Part shown: in pieces, positions 9,158 through 16,370 of the stretch | Layout of the letters: every line of letters begins with the position of its first letter | How positions within the stretch are numbered: the first letter of the stretch is position 1 | DNA from: an uncultured Flavobacteriales bacterium | GTDB lineage: Bacteria > Bacteroidota > Bacteroidia > Flavobacteriales_G > Salibacteraceae | Assembly (NCBI GenBank): GCA_943788145.1 | Contig: CALSPD010000029.1 | Span: forward strand, 27,716 to 91,715 | Reading direction: 5' to 3' | Length of the DNA stretch: 64,000 nucleotides | Position numbers and translations under genes: made by a program | Notes under the pieces: model-generated | Database searches by the model: none | What the model was told of the DNA's origin: nothing | What the model saw: only the letters and a program-made list of their open reading frames with translations

Positions 9158-10342
9158 TCAATAGCTCGTTGCTCGATTAATCTTATTGAATGCATCGATA
9201 AATTCTTGGGATGATTTTTCCCAGCTAAAGTTTGCCTTTACATAGTTTTTACCGTTGGTGGCAATACTGGCAAGGGCTTGGTCTTGCTCAAGAATCCTAC
9301 TGATGGAATCTGAAAATTGCTCTTTGTCGTCTGCAATGATTACTTCATTATTTGGTTTAGCCTTCAGCGCATTATTCGCAAGCGAAGTGGTTATGCATGG
9401 AATTTCAGAGGCCATGGCCTCAAGTAACTTGTTTTGTAGACCCGTATTTACGAGCATTGGGGCAACAAACACCCTAGATTGCCTATAAATCCGCGAAATA
9501 TCATCAACCCACCCTGTGATAGATACGCGTTCCGATTTCAATCCGATTACTTGTGCTGATGGATCGGCTCCGGCAAGACATACAGTAGCATTCGGATGCT
9601 TTTTCCAAACAATGGGCATGATTTCGCTAATTAGAAACTTAGCACTTTCCACATTTGGTCGGTACGACATGTTACCAGTAAAAAGTATGTCATGTTTCTT
9701 TGTTTCCAATGATTTTATTTTCTCTAAAAAGATGGGGTCAATTCCATTCGAGATGATTTGGAGATCTTCTATGAAATCCATTTGTTTTCGATCTTGATCC
9801 GATATGATGAATCGCTTTTGGAACATTCCTTGAACGCCATTCTCATAGGCTTTCAGCCTTTTATATTCTATTTTCATCATGAACGATAATGGCCATGGAG
9901 AGCGCTCTGCCATTCGCTTCATTCCCGTTGAAAAGGCATCCATATAGTCGATCGACTTATGGATAACATTGTATTTCCTAACGTATTCGGAAGTTCTAAC
10001 CAGTTGGCAAAAAATATGATCAGGAATGTTGTTGTCAATAAATATGTCGAAAGCCTTTTGAGCCTTCCGAGAATGGAAATAGTTGACTTGAAACGGCTTC
10101 TTTCGAAATATGCTTAAAAACATCCTGACCGCGATTTCCACCTTATTAAAGCGATAAATGAAAACTTGAGAACATATTTCATTGAGCTTTGACTCGGCTT
10201 GTGGATCAATGCCGCGATCCGTAAGGCAAAAAAGGGTTACTTCATTATCTTTTGACCACTCTCGGATTAAATGGTAGGCTCGAAGCTTGTCACCTTTTTC
10301 TAAGGGCCAAGGAACCCGGCTCAAAACGACAAGAATTTTCAT
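9158..10342 (-). CDS. Glycosyltransferase, GT4-like (TIGR03087-type)
   Basis: A 394-residue GT-B fold protein. The N-terminus LVVLSRVPWPLEKGDKLRAYHL is the nucleotide-sugar transferase start seen in the PEP-CTERM/XrtA-associated subgroup. The C-terminal donor domain has ILFTGNMSYRPN, a glycine turn, FVAPMLVNTGLQNKLLEAMA (the E-x7-E-like region) and IPCITT. It probably transfers a sugar to a cell-surface glycan or lipid carrier; donor and acceptor are unknown. It overlaps the upstream LptF/G-like gene by 4 nt, giving an envelope context. No other sugar genes are adjacent. Confidence 0.82.
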   Translation of the reverse strand: MKILVVLSRVPWPLEKGDKLRAYHLIREWSKDNEVTLFCLTDRGIDPQAESKLNEICSQVFIYRFNKVEIAVRMFLSIFRKKPFQVNYFHSRKAQKAFDIFIDNNIPDHIFCQLVRTSEYVRKYNVIHKSIDYMDAFSTGMKRMAERSPWPLSFMMKIEYKRLKAYENGVQGMFQKRFIISDQDRKQMDFIEDLQIISNGIDPIFLEKIKSLETKKHDILFTGNMSYRPNVESAKFLISEIMPIVWKKHPNATVCLAGADPSAQVIGLKSERVSITGWVDDISRIYRQSRVFVAPMLVNTGLQNKLLEAMASEIPCITTSLANNALKAKPNNEVIIADDKEQFSDSISRILEQDQALASIATNGKNYVKANFSWEKSSQEFIDAFNKINRATSY

Positions 10343-11784
10343 TTAATGGCCGGAGTTTGCTCCTTCGACTTTCGTTTGAAGAAGTCAAGAATACTTCTGA
10401 TCGCCTTGGTGTATGTTTCCATATCCAAAAGTTTGCTGTCAGTACTCGCTTGATAGGTTAAATAAAAGCCAATTGGGAGTAAGACGTAAGTTGCAATCCA
10501 CATACCCAATGCTGCATCCATTTCATTTTGCTTTGCAAGCTTTTCAAAGGTTATAGAGGTTATATGATAAACCAAAAAGAATAGTACGGATATTACCACA
10601 GGTAGTCCTAAACCACCTTTTCGGATGATTGCCCCTAAAGGTGCCCCAATGAAAAACAGAATAATACAAGCTATAGATAACGTGAATTTTCTGTGCCATT
10701 CGATTAGATGTCGATTAATGTTACGAGAGGCACCCTCCAATATCTCAGCTTTCGATGCCAATGTAGTCTTGTTTTGTCTCAAGTTTGAAACAGCCGTTTC
10801 GAGAAAGGCCATTTTATGTTGCTTATTAAAGGATTCATAAGCAAGTATTAAGTTGCTATCTGAAATAATGCTTTGATCTACAGTATCTAAGTATTCAGCT
10901 TTAATTGTTCGGTTATAAATGTTCGCGTCTAACTCTTCTTTTTTATTGGCATATCGGATCAGATGAGAATCAATTGCCTCGTCCAACTGACTTAAATTCA
11001 ACATCTGATAGTTGTCTTTGAAGATATCCTTATCACTTCGCTCCATCTGAAAACCGCTTAGGTCGAAGCGCATTATTTCCGAACCAAATTCGGATAACAT
11101 ATGTGGTTTATCGTCCCCTTCAAGCTCTTCGTAACTCGTACCGTTGTTTAGCTCAAATATGAGGTATCTTTCATCGCTACTCATATCCATTCTTCCCGAC
11201 TCGGCTCGAATAACATGCGCATTTCCTTTATCTGAGGAATGATCATAAATAAGGACATCGTGCATGCCTCGACCATCCTCATCCTTTTTATCCACACGAA
11301 TAACATAGTTTTCAATTCCAGCATAAAAGATGCCTTCGGTGATATCGAAGGTTGGTTTTTTATGTCGGATATCATAGAGTAGGGAGGCAAACTCCAAATT
11401 AGCCTTTGGCCAGACGTAGTTGGTAAACATAAACGCAGAGGCACTGGTGAGTAGGGTGACAATTAATAAGGGGAACATTATTCGAATAAGTCCCATTCCA
11501 CTCGATTTCATGGCGACCAATTCGTAATGTTCACCAAAACTTCCAAAGGTCATAATGGATGCCAGCAATATCGCAAGCGGAAGTGCCATCGGCACAAGGT
11601 TGGCGGATGCGTAAAAAAGCAGTTCACCAACGAGATACCATTCTAGCCCTTTTCCAACAAGTTCATCGATGTATTTCCAAAGAAATTGCATCACAAATAT
11701 GAACAGCGTAATGAAAAACGTCAGGATAAATGGTCCCAAATAGGACTTAATAATAAGAAGATGCAGCTTTTTCAAATGTGGCAA
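10339..11784 (-). CDS. LptF/LptG family permease (YjgP/YjgQ)
   Basis: A 481-residue inner-membrane protein. Three N-terminal TM helices span about 10-115 (SYLGPFILTFFITLFIFVMQF is the family start), followed by a periplasmic beta-jellyroll (about 120-340) and three C-terminal TM helices including FFIGAPLGAIIRKGGLGLP, the family's signature loop. LptF and LptG with LptB2 extract lipopolysaccharide from the inner membrane. Whether this is F or G cannot be settled here. The start is TTG at 11784; no ATG gives the complete first helix. The downstream glycosyltransferase start overlaps its stop. Confidence 0.88.
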   Translation of the reverse strand: MPHLKKLHLLIIKSYLGPFILTFFITLFIFVMQFLWKYIDELVGKGLEWYLVGELLFYASANLVPMALPLAILLASIMTFGSFGEHYELVAMKSSGMGLIRIMFPLLIVTLLTSASAFMFTNYVWPKANLEFASLLYDIRHKKPTFDITEGIFYAGIENYVIRVDKKDEDGRGMHDVLIYDHSSDKGNAHVIRAESGRMDMSSDERYLIFELNNGTSYEELEGDDKPHMLSEFGSEIMRFDLSGFQMERSDKDIFKDNYQMLNLSQLDEAIDSHLIRYANKKEELDANIYNRTIKAEYLDTVDQSIISDSNLILAYESFNKQHKMAFLETAVSNLRQNKTTLASKAEILEGASRNINRHLIEWHRKFTLSIACIILFFIGAPLGAIIRKGGLGLPVVISVLFFLVYHITSITFEKLAKQNEMDAALGMWIATYVLLPIGFYLTYQASTDSKLLDMETYTKAIRSILDFFKRKSKEQTPAIK

Positions 11785-11794
11785 CTTGAGACCT

Positions 11795-11802
11795 CAAATG
11801 TA
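11795..11802 (-). promoter_or_regulatory. Candidate -7 box upstream of the LptF/G-like gene
   Basis: The minus strand reads TACATTTG, an exact TAnnTTTG match, ending 10 nt before the TTG start at 11784. It supports that start and a very short leader. No -33 TTG is found at the usual spacing. Confidence 0.4.
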
Positions 11803-11822
11803 AGGCCAATTGGCCTGCTCGA

Positions 11823-12206
11823 CTAGGAGCCTAATATGTGTAGAAGTTCCCCTATCTGAGATTCCCAAAGCCTCGTTTGTGCTTCAATCTCATCTTTTTC
11901 GGCAAAATCGGTGATAAAAAGGCCAACATCGCCTGTTAATTGATCTGTTTTAATTAGGAATTCAAAATAATAGTCAGTGCCCTCATCCTCAACAAATTGA
12001 TACCGGATGAACTGCTCCTGTTTCTTAGCCAAGATCACAGCCTCCTCTACAGACCCATCCCATTCAAACTTTGCTTGATCACGCTTTATAGTAACATCAT
12101 CTGCAAACCAATCGGATAGCCCACTACTAGTAGATAAACATTGGTAAAGAATCTTAACGGAAGATTTGACAGTAAATTCCAGTTCAAATTTTTGCTTTTC
12201 AGCCAT
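11823..12206 (-). CDS. START-like domain protein (SRPBCC superfamily)
   Basis: A 127-residue single-domain protein. The start KFELEFTVKSSVKILYQCLSTSSGLSDWFADDV is the helix-grip entry of SRPBCC/AHSA1-like proteins, with the W-F-A-D-D turn typical of the Bacteroidota START-like family. It ends with an amphipathic helix, TRLWESQIGELLHIL. It is predicted to be a soluble hydrophobic-ligand-binding protein; no ligand is known. It is followed 38 nt downstream by the LptF/G gene, which appears to have its own -7 box. Confidence 0.8.
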   Translation of the reverse strand: MAEKQKFELEFTVKSSVKILYQCLSTSSGLSDWFADDVTIKRDQAKFEWDGSVEEAVILAKKQEQFIRYQFVEDEGTDYYFEFLIKTDQLTGDVGLFITDFAEKDEIEAQTRLWESQIGELLHILGS

Positions 12207-12446
12207 GTCTGTTATCGATTAATAAACTCAACTCGAGTGATCGCAATATAATCTTTTGAGCTATAATGACTAATACAATTTATCAACCATTGATAAAAAG
12301 ACGTTTGGTTCGGTCTAAGCTACCGGACAAGATGTTCGGTCTTTCAATAATTAAAGTTTTACTCGTCTATTAATTTCTCAAGTTTTCAGTTTTTTAGAAG
12401 ATTGAAGCAGAATTGAGAATTATAAAGAGCGAAGAACTAGAAAAGT
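12207..12446. other. Non-coding spacer between the START-like gene and the tRNA-Met downstream repeats
   Basis: AT-rich stretch with no supported gene on either strand. It should contain the promoter of the START-like gene, but I find no exact TAnnTTTG box. A short direct repeat of TTCGGTC occurs twice near 12308-12342. Nothing else stands out before the duplicated unit that begins near 12447. Confidence 0.5.
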
Positions 12447-12500
12447 CCCCCCCGTCCGCCAGCTGGCTGATAAGAATCCTGCCACAAGTTGAATGATATT

Positions 12501-12526
12501 AAAAAAAAAGCCCCGATAAAGGGGCT
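12501..12526 (-). terminator. Duplicated rho-independent terminator, distal copy
   Basis: On the minus strand an AGCCCC/GGGGCT hairpin with a 6-nt loop is followed by nine Ts. It is the second of two near-identical terminators downstream of tRNA-Met. Confidence 0.8.
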
Positions 12527-12546
12527 ATTCCTAGTAGCGAAGGGGT

Positions 12547-12562
12547 CCCGATAGCTATCGGG
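12547..12562. repeat. Perfect 16-bp palindrome CCCGATAGCTATCGGG
   Basis: An uninterrupted self-complementary 16-mer lying exactly between the two copies of the duplicated unit. From general familiarity, this palindrome recurs in intergenic DNA of several Bacteroidota; within this window I see it once. Confidence 0.8.
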
Positions 12563-12572
12563 GGAACCCCCG

Positions 12573-12588
12573 TCCGCCAGAAGGCGGA
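12573..12588. repeat. Inverted repeat TCCGCC-AGAA-GGCGGA
   Basis: A 6-bp perfect stem with a 4-nt loop at the head of repeat copy 2. The matching place in copy 1 (12455-12470) is a degenerate version, TCCGCCAGCTGGCTGA. It looks like a small REP-like intergenic element. Confidence 0.7.
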
Positions 12589-12618
12589 TAAGAATCTTGC
12601 GCACAGGTTGAATGATAT

Positions 12619-12645
12619 AAAAAAAAAAGCCCCGATAAAGGGGCT
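12619..12645 (-). terminator. Rho-independent terminator of tRNA-Met
   Basis: Minus strand: AGCCCC, loop TTTATC, GGGGCT, then ten Ts, beginning 9 nt beyond the tRNA 3' end. It is the proximal of two near-identical copies. Confidence 0.85.
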
Positions 12646-12653
12646 ATTTCTAG

Positions 12654-12727
12654 TAGCGAAGGGGGGAATCGAACCCCCGACCTCAGGGTTATGAATCCTG
12701 CGCTCTAACCGTCTGAGCTACCTCGCC
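12654..12727 (-). tRNA. tRNA-Met (anticodon CAT)
   Basis: The minus strand folds as a 74-nt cloverleaf. The acceptor GGCGAGG pairs with CTTCGCT (two G-U pairs) and the discriminator is A. The D-arm is GCTC/GAGC. The anticodon stem CAGGA/CCCTG has loop TTCATAA, giving anticodon CAT. The T-arm is GGGGG TTCGATT CCCCC. CCA is not encoded. The acceptor differs from initiator tRNA, so this is elongator Met; an Ile tRNA with lysidine-modified CAT is a less likely alternative. Confidence 0.92.
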
Positions 12728-12739
12728 AATTAGCGGGTG

Positions 12740-12775
12740 CAAATATAATTTTAGCATCAATTAAAACCAGTCAAA
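12740..12775 (-). promoter_or_regulatory. Candidate promoter of tRNA-Met
   Basis: Minus strand: TTTGA (12771-12775) and, 23-24 nt on, TATATTTG (12740-12747), an exact TAnnTTTG -7 box. The expected start of transcription falls about 6 nt before the mature tRNA 5' end. Confidence 0.5.
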
Positions 12776-12810
12776 ATAAAAAAGCCCTAATCAATTTGAT
12801 CAAGGCTTTC
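12775..12810 (-). terminator. Terminator downstream of the dihydrolipoyl dehydrogenase gene
   Basis: On the minus strand an AAAGCC...GGGCTTT hairpin with an additional inner TTGATCAAATTGATTA pairing is followed by a T-rich tail. It begins 18 nt after the stop codon at 12828. Confidence 0.6.
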
Positions 12811-12827
12811 TAATTTATTAGTGAGTT

Positions 12828-14222
12828 CTATAGGTGAATAACCTCATCATAAGCCGCAGCGGCAGCTTCCATAATGGCTTCACTCATAGTTGGGTGTGGG
12901 TGCACTGTTTTGATCAACTCGTGACCTGTTGTCTCAAGTTTTCGAACGGCGACCAACTCAGCAACCAATTCAGTCACGTTGGCTAACCGATCATATGGCC
13001 TCCAAGAGTTCACCGTACTTCGCGTCAAAAATTAGTTTGACAAAACCATCTGAGTGACCTGAGGCTTTCGCCTTTCCAGATGCGCTGAAAGGGAATTTTC
13101 CGACTTTCAATTCGTATCCAGCCTCTTTTGCTGCTTTTTCTGTCATACCAACGCTTGCAACTTCTGGTGAGCAATACGTGCATCCTGGGATGTTTCCGTA
13201 ATCTAAGTGCGTCAGGAGATTGACCTGCAATTTTTTCAACACAAATAATTCCTTCAGCTGATGCTACGTGCGCTAGTGCTTGACCTGGCACACAGTCGCC
13301 AATAGCGAATACACCGGGATGTTGGTCTCATAGTATTCGTTTACCATGATCTTTCCTCGATCGGTGGCAACTCCAACATCCTCTAAGTCCTATGTTCTTC
13401 AATGTTCGCAACAATTCCTACTGCCGAAAGAACTACATCACATTCAATAGTTGCCTTCTGCCTTTTTTGTCTTTGTAATTAACCGTGCAACCTTTCGCGG
13501 AAGTTTTTACCTCAGTAACCTCGGTGCCGGTCATAACACTCATTCCAGACTTCTTGAAGCTTCGTGCCAAGTTGCTTGCTTACTTCTTCGTCTTCAACTG
13601 GAACAATGTTGTCTAAGTATTCGATAAGCGTAACCTCTGTGCCCAGTGTCTGATAGAAATATGCAAACTCAGAACCGATGGCGCCGGATCCCATAACAAC
13701 CATTTTCTTTGGTTGGGTTGGAAGGGTCATTGCTTCGCGATATCCAATAATCTTTTTACCGTCTTGCTTAATGTGAGGAAGCTCTCTGGATCGAGCACCC
13801 GTTGCAACGATGATGCTTTTCGCAGTCACCTCTTTTGACTTGCCTTTGTCATCGGTCACCTCAAGTTTACCTGCAGCCTTCAGCTTGCCTGTACCAATGA
13901 TCACTTCGATTTTATTCTTTTTCATGAGAAACTCTACGCCCTTACTCATGCTTCCAGCAACATCTCGACTTCTGCCAACAATGGCACTTGAAATCCGCTT
14001 TATGATCTGAAACGGTAATGCCGTAGTCTCCAGCATGATTAAATAATCAAACACTTGAGCGCTTTTAGCAAGTGCTTTTGTTGGAATACATCCCCAGTTT
14101 AAGCAAATTCCGCCAAGCGATTCGCGCTCAACGATTGCTGTTTTCAAGCCAAGTTGCGAGGCTCTAATGGCTGCTACGTATCCGCCAGGTCCGCTTCCTA
14201 ATACTATTAGATCAAAATCCAT
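12828..14222 (-). pseudogene. lpdA: Dihydrolipoyl dehydrogenase, broken by a cluster of small indels
   Basis: The total span of 1395 nt equals a normal ~465-residue E3 subunit. The first ~218 codons are intact: FAD-binding VLGSGPGGYVAAIRA, the redox disulfide GGICLNWGCIPTKAL and the NAD motif GSGAIGSEFAYF. The C-terminal ~66 codons are intact too, with the catalytic HPHPTMSE. Between about 12985 and 13580 the frame changes repeatedly, at about 13575, 13455, 13395-13405, 13315, 13205 and 12985-13000. Yet each fragment still encodes well-conserved sequence such as IGDCVPGQALAHVASAEG and YCSPEVASVGMTE. E3 reoxidises lipoamide in 2-oxoacid dehydrogenases. The preserved residues argue for recent decay or sequencing errors. 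Confidence 0.85.
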
Positions 14223-14422
14223 GGATTGTTTTTTTTTCGTTTTTCTGTTGGTCGCGAATTTAGATTAATCCAGATAAATTATCGGGACAAATTGGTTTGG
14301 ATTTCAGGTTGACCATTTATCAAGAAAATCATACTGTAATAGTTCTCGATTTTCCACCGCTCATACTTTTCGGGAATTCTGAGCATTCTGACTTATTATT
14401 GAATAACCAAAACCTATTTATC

Positions 14423-15055
14423 ATGATGAAATTTGACATTCTACATCAAGAACATTATTCAAGAGGTGAGCTTTTACTACGCTCAATTTTAGGATTTTTC
14501 TACATTCTTATTCCGCATGGCTTTCTATTAGGATTTCTTGGAATAGCGGCAGGTGTCTTGCATTTTCTCACTTTTTGGGTTGTATTATTTACTGGTCGTT
14601 ATCCAGAGTCGTGGTTTGAGTTTCAAGTCAAATATCAGCGGTGGAATCTTCGAGTAAGCGCTCGAATCTTAAACATGGCTGATGGTTATCCTGCTTTTGG
14701 ATTAGATGCTGAGGATGATAAAACCACGCTCGAAATTTCATATCCAACTGAAATATCGCGAGGGCTCGTTTTGGTTCGGGCTTTTTTTGGGTTTGTCTAT
14801 GTTTTGATACCACATGGTCTAATTTTAGGCGTATTGGGAATTGGCGTCTTGTTCGTAAACTTCATTGCGTTTTGGGCTGTATTGTTCACGGCTAAATTCC
14901 CAAGGTCTATGTTTAATTTTCAGCTTTCTTATTTAAGATGGTCACAACGAGTTTCAAATTATCTCATGTATTTAACGGACCAATACCCACCATTTCATGG
15001 TGAGCCAGATTCTGAAGATGCTGGCGAAAACATACTAGATGCTGACGTTCATTAA
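14423..15055 (+). CDS. Tandem DUF4389 membrane protein
   Basis: About 210 residues counting from the ATG pair at 14423/14426 (MMKFDILHQEHYSRGELL). An upstream ATG at 14297 would add a 42-residue tail unlike the family. Two repeats (about 10-95 and 105-190) each show a polar entry (YSRGELLLRS / ISRGLVLVRA), the segment FxYxLIPHGxxLGxLGI spanning two TM helices, and WxVLFTxxFPxSxFxFQxxYxRW. This is a duplicated DUF4389 unit of unknown function. The DUF4870-type gene begins 20 nt downstream, suggesting a two-gene membrane operon. Confidence 0.75.
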   Translation: MMKFDILHQEHYSRGELLLRSILGFFYILIPHGFLLGFLGIAAGVLHFLTFWVVLFTGRYPESWFEFQVKYQRWNLRVSARILNMADGYPAFGLDAEDDKTTLEISYPTEISRGLVLVRAFFGFVYVLIPHGLILGVLGIGVLFVNFIAFWAVLFTAKFPRSMFNFQLSYLRWSQRVSNYLMYLTDQYPPFHGEPDSEDAGENILDADVH

Positions 15056-15075
15056 ATGCTTAAGTGCTAGGAACC

Positions 15076-15516
15076 ATGTATGGACCACATCCACAACCGG
15101 ATGAAATTCCGCTGAGAGAGCGGGAAGACGCCATGGGTGCCTATCTGATGATGTTCGCTGCGGTGGCGGTGGCGCTGCCACTACCTGTGATTAATTTAAT
15201 TGCGGCTATTGTCTACTATTTTGTAAATCGAAGAAAGAGCGATTTCATTCATTTTCATTCACTGCAAAGCTTGCTTTCTCAATTCCCGACAACCTTGTTG
15301 AACTGGGGTTTGCTCTACTGGTCATTGCAAATTTGGTTGTTCGGAAATTGCACAATTTGCATAGAGTTTTGGGCGTATATCGGACTGGTTGTATTTGCCA
15401 ATATAGTCTACTTTGTTTTTAGTTTAATCGCTGCAATTAAGGCTTATAGAGGGGAGATGTATTACTTTTTCGGAATTGGAAGCTATTGCTATCGCGTTGT
15501 ATTTAAGAGGCATTAA
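15076..15516 (+). CDS. DUF4870-like membrane protein
   Basis: About 146 residues from ATG 15076 (a GTG at 15064 is in frame but less likely; an AGGA lies just ahead of the ATG). An acidic N-terminus, PQPDEIPLREREDAMGAY, leads into three hydrophobic segments. The motif VYYFVNRRKSDFIHFHSLQSL matches the DUF4870/Tic20-like pattern of a helix, a basic turn and F-x-x-x-H-x-x-Q. Function is unknown. Two cysteines, CTIC, lie between TM2 and TM3. Confidence 0.65.
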   Translation: MYGPHPQPDEIPLREREDAMGAYLMMFAAVAVALPLPVINLIAAIVYYFVNRRKSDFIHFHSLQSLLSQFPTTLLNWGLLYWSLQIWLFGNCTICIEFWAYIGLVVFANIVYFVFSLIAAIKAYRGEMYYFFGIGSYCYRVVFKRH

Positions 15517-15581
15517 GCGCATGGATAATCTCCATAACCCAATTTCATCAATCGTTTCTCGTTTTATCCTACTATTGACAG

Positions 15582-16364
15582 ATGATTCAAATCACCAGTT
15601 TCACAAATGCGCGCTTTAAATATTTCCGTTCGTTGGCGAAATCACGAACGAGAAAGCGTGAAGGTGTATTTATCATGGAAGGACGTCCAGAGTTGGACCT
15701 TGCGATTAAGTCAGGATTAAGTCCATTGTCCGTATTGTATTGTGAATCATACTTAGGCCTCAAAGAAATCGAAGCGATAGTTAATGTCAGTGAAGTCGAG
15801 CTTATACATCTTTCGAAAGCACTTTTTGACGAACTGGCTTACCAAACCATTCCGGGTAATTTTTTAATGGCTTTTCGCTCTTGGAACACTTCGATAGAAA
15901 GCATTTCCAAACAAGATGTCACTGTAATTATTGAGGCCGTTGAAAAGCCAGGAAACCTTGGTGCAATTTTAAGAACTTGTGATGCTGTGGGTATCAAAAA
16001 TGTATTGGTAACCGAAACTGAGGTTGATTTATTCAATCCAAATGTGATTCGTAACAGTAGGGGAGCAGTATTTACTGTGAACGCTGTTTTTTGTACAAAT
16101 GAGCAGGCACTAGACCTTGTTAAAACGCAAGGAGCAGAGGTATATGCAGCCGTACTTTCGGGCAAGGCAGTCGACTACAAAATCGTAGCAAACGAAGCCA
16201 ATAAGGCCATTGTTTTTGGGGCTGAATCTCGAGGGTTGTCTTCGTTTTGGTTTGAAAACGCCAATCACCACATTATCATTCCTATGCGAGGCGTTGTAGA
16301 TTCCTTAAATGTTTCTGTAAGCGTAGCTGTTATCTTGTACGAAGCCACGCGAAATGACGATTAG
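15582..16364 (+). CDS. TrmH/SpoU-family RNA 2'-O-methyltransferase
   Basis: A 260-residue SPOUT methyltransferase. An N-terminal substrate-binding domain (about 1-95; NARFKYFRSLAKSRTRKREGVFIMEG is the usual RlmB-like start) precedes the trefoil-knot domain with motif 1 EKPGNLGAILRTCDAVG, motif 2 VFGAESRGLS and motif 3 IPMRGVVDSLNVSVSVAV. These supply the catalytic Arg and the S-adenosylmethionine-binding knot. It probably methylates 23S rRNA or a tRNA; the exact site cannot be told from sequence. Six bases separate it from the convergent ABC transporter gene. Confidence 0.9.
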   Translation: MIQITSFTNARFKYFRSLAKSRTRKREGVFIMEGRPELDLAIKSGLSPLSVLYCESYLGLKEIEAIVNVSEVELIHLSKALFDELAYQTIPGNFLMAFRSWNTSIESISKQDVTVIIEAVEKPGNLGAILRTCDAVGIKNVLVTETEVDLFNPNVIRNSRGAVFTVNAVFCTNEQALDLVKTQGAEVYAAVLSGKAVDYKIVANEANKAIVFGAESRGLSSFWFENANHHIIIPMRGVVDSLNVSVSVAVILYEATRNDD

Positions 16365-16370
16365 AGGTGC

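Larger units (their letters stand above)
12447..12666. repeat. Imperfect tandem duplication of a ~118-bp unit covering a tRNA 3' end and terminator
   Basis: Two copies (about 12448-12545 and 12567-12664, offset 118-119 bp). Each contains, in order, GTCCGCCAG, TAAGAATC, GTTGAATGATAT, an A-run, a GCCCC/GGGGC hairpin and TAGTAGCGAAGGGG. The last element in copy 2 is the acceptor end of the tRNA-Met gene; in copy 1 it is an orphan fragment. The copies differ at several scattered bases and by single-base indels, so the duplication is not brand new. A 16-bp palindrome lies between them. Confidence 0.85.

Noticed and set aside
12447..12666. CRISPR-like array
   Set aside because: Only two copies, imperfect, no regular spacers, and the unit contains a terminator and a tRNA end.
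12440..14230. Genomic island integrated at tRNA-Met
   Set aside because: No integrase, phage or plasmid gene is near, and the duplicated segment encloses only ~20 bp.
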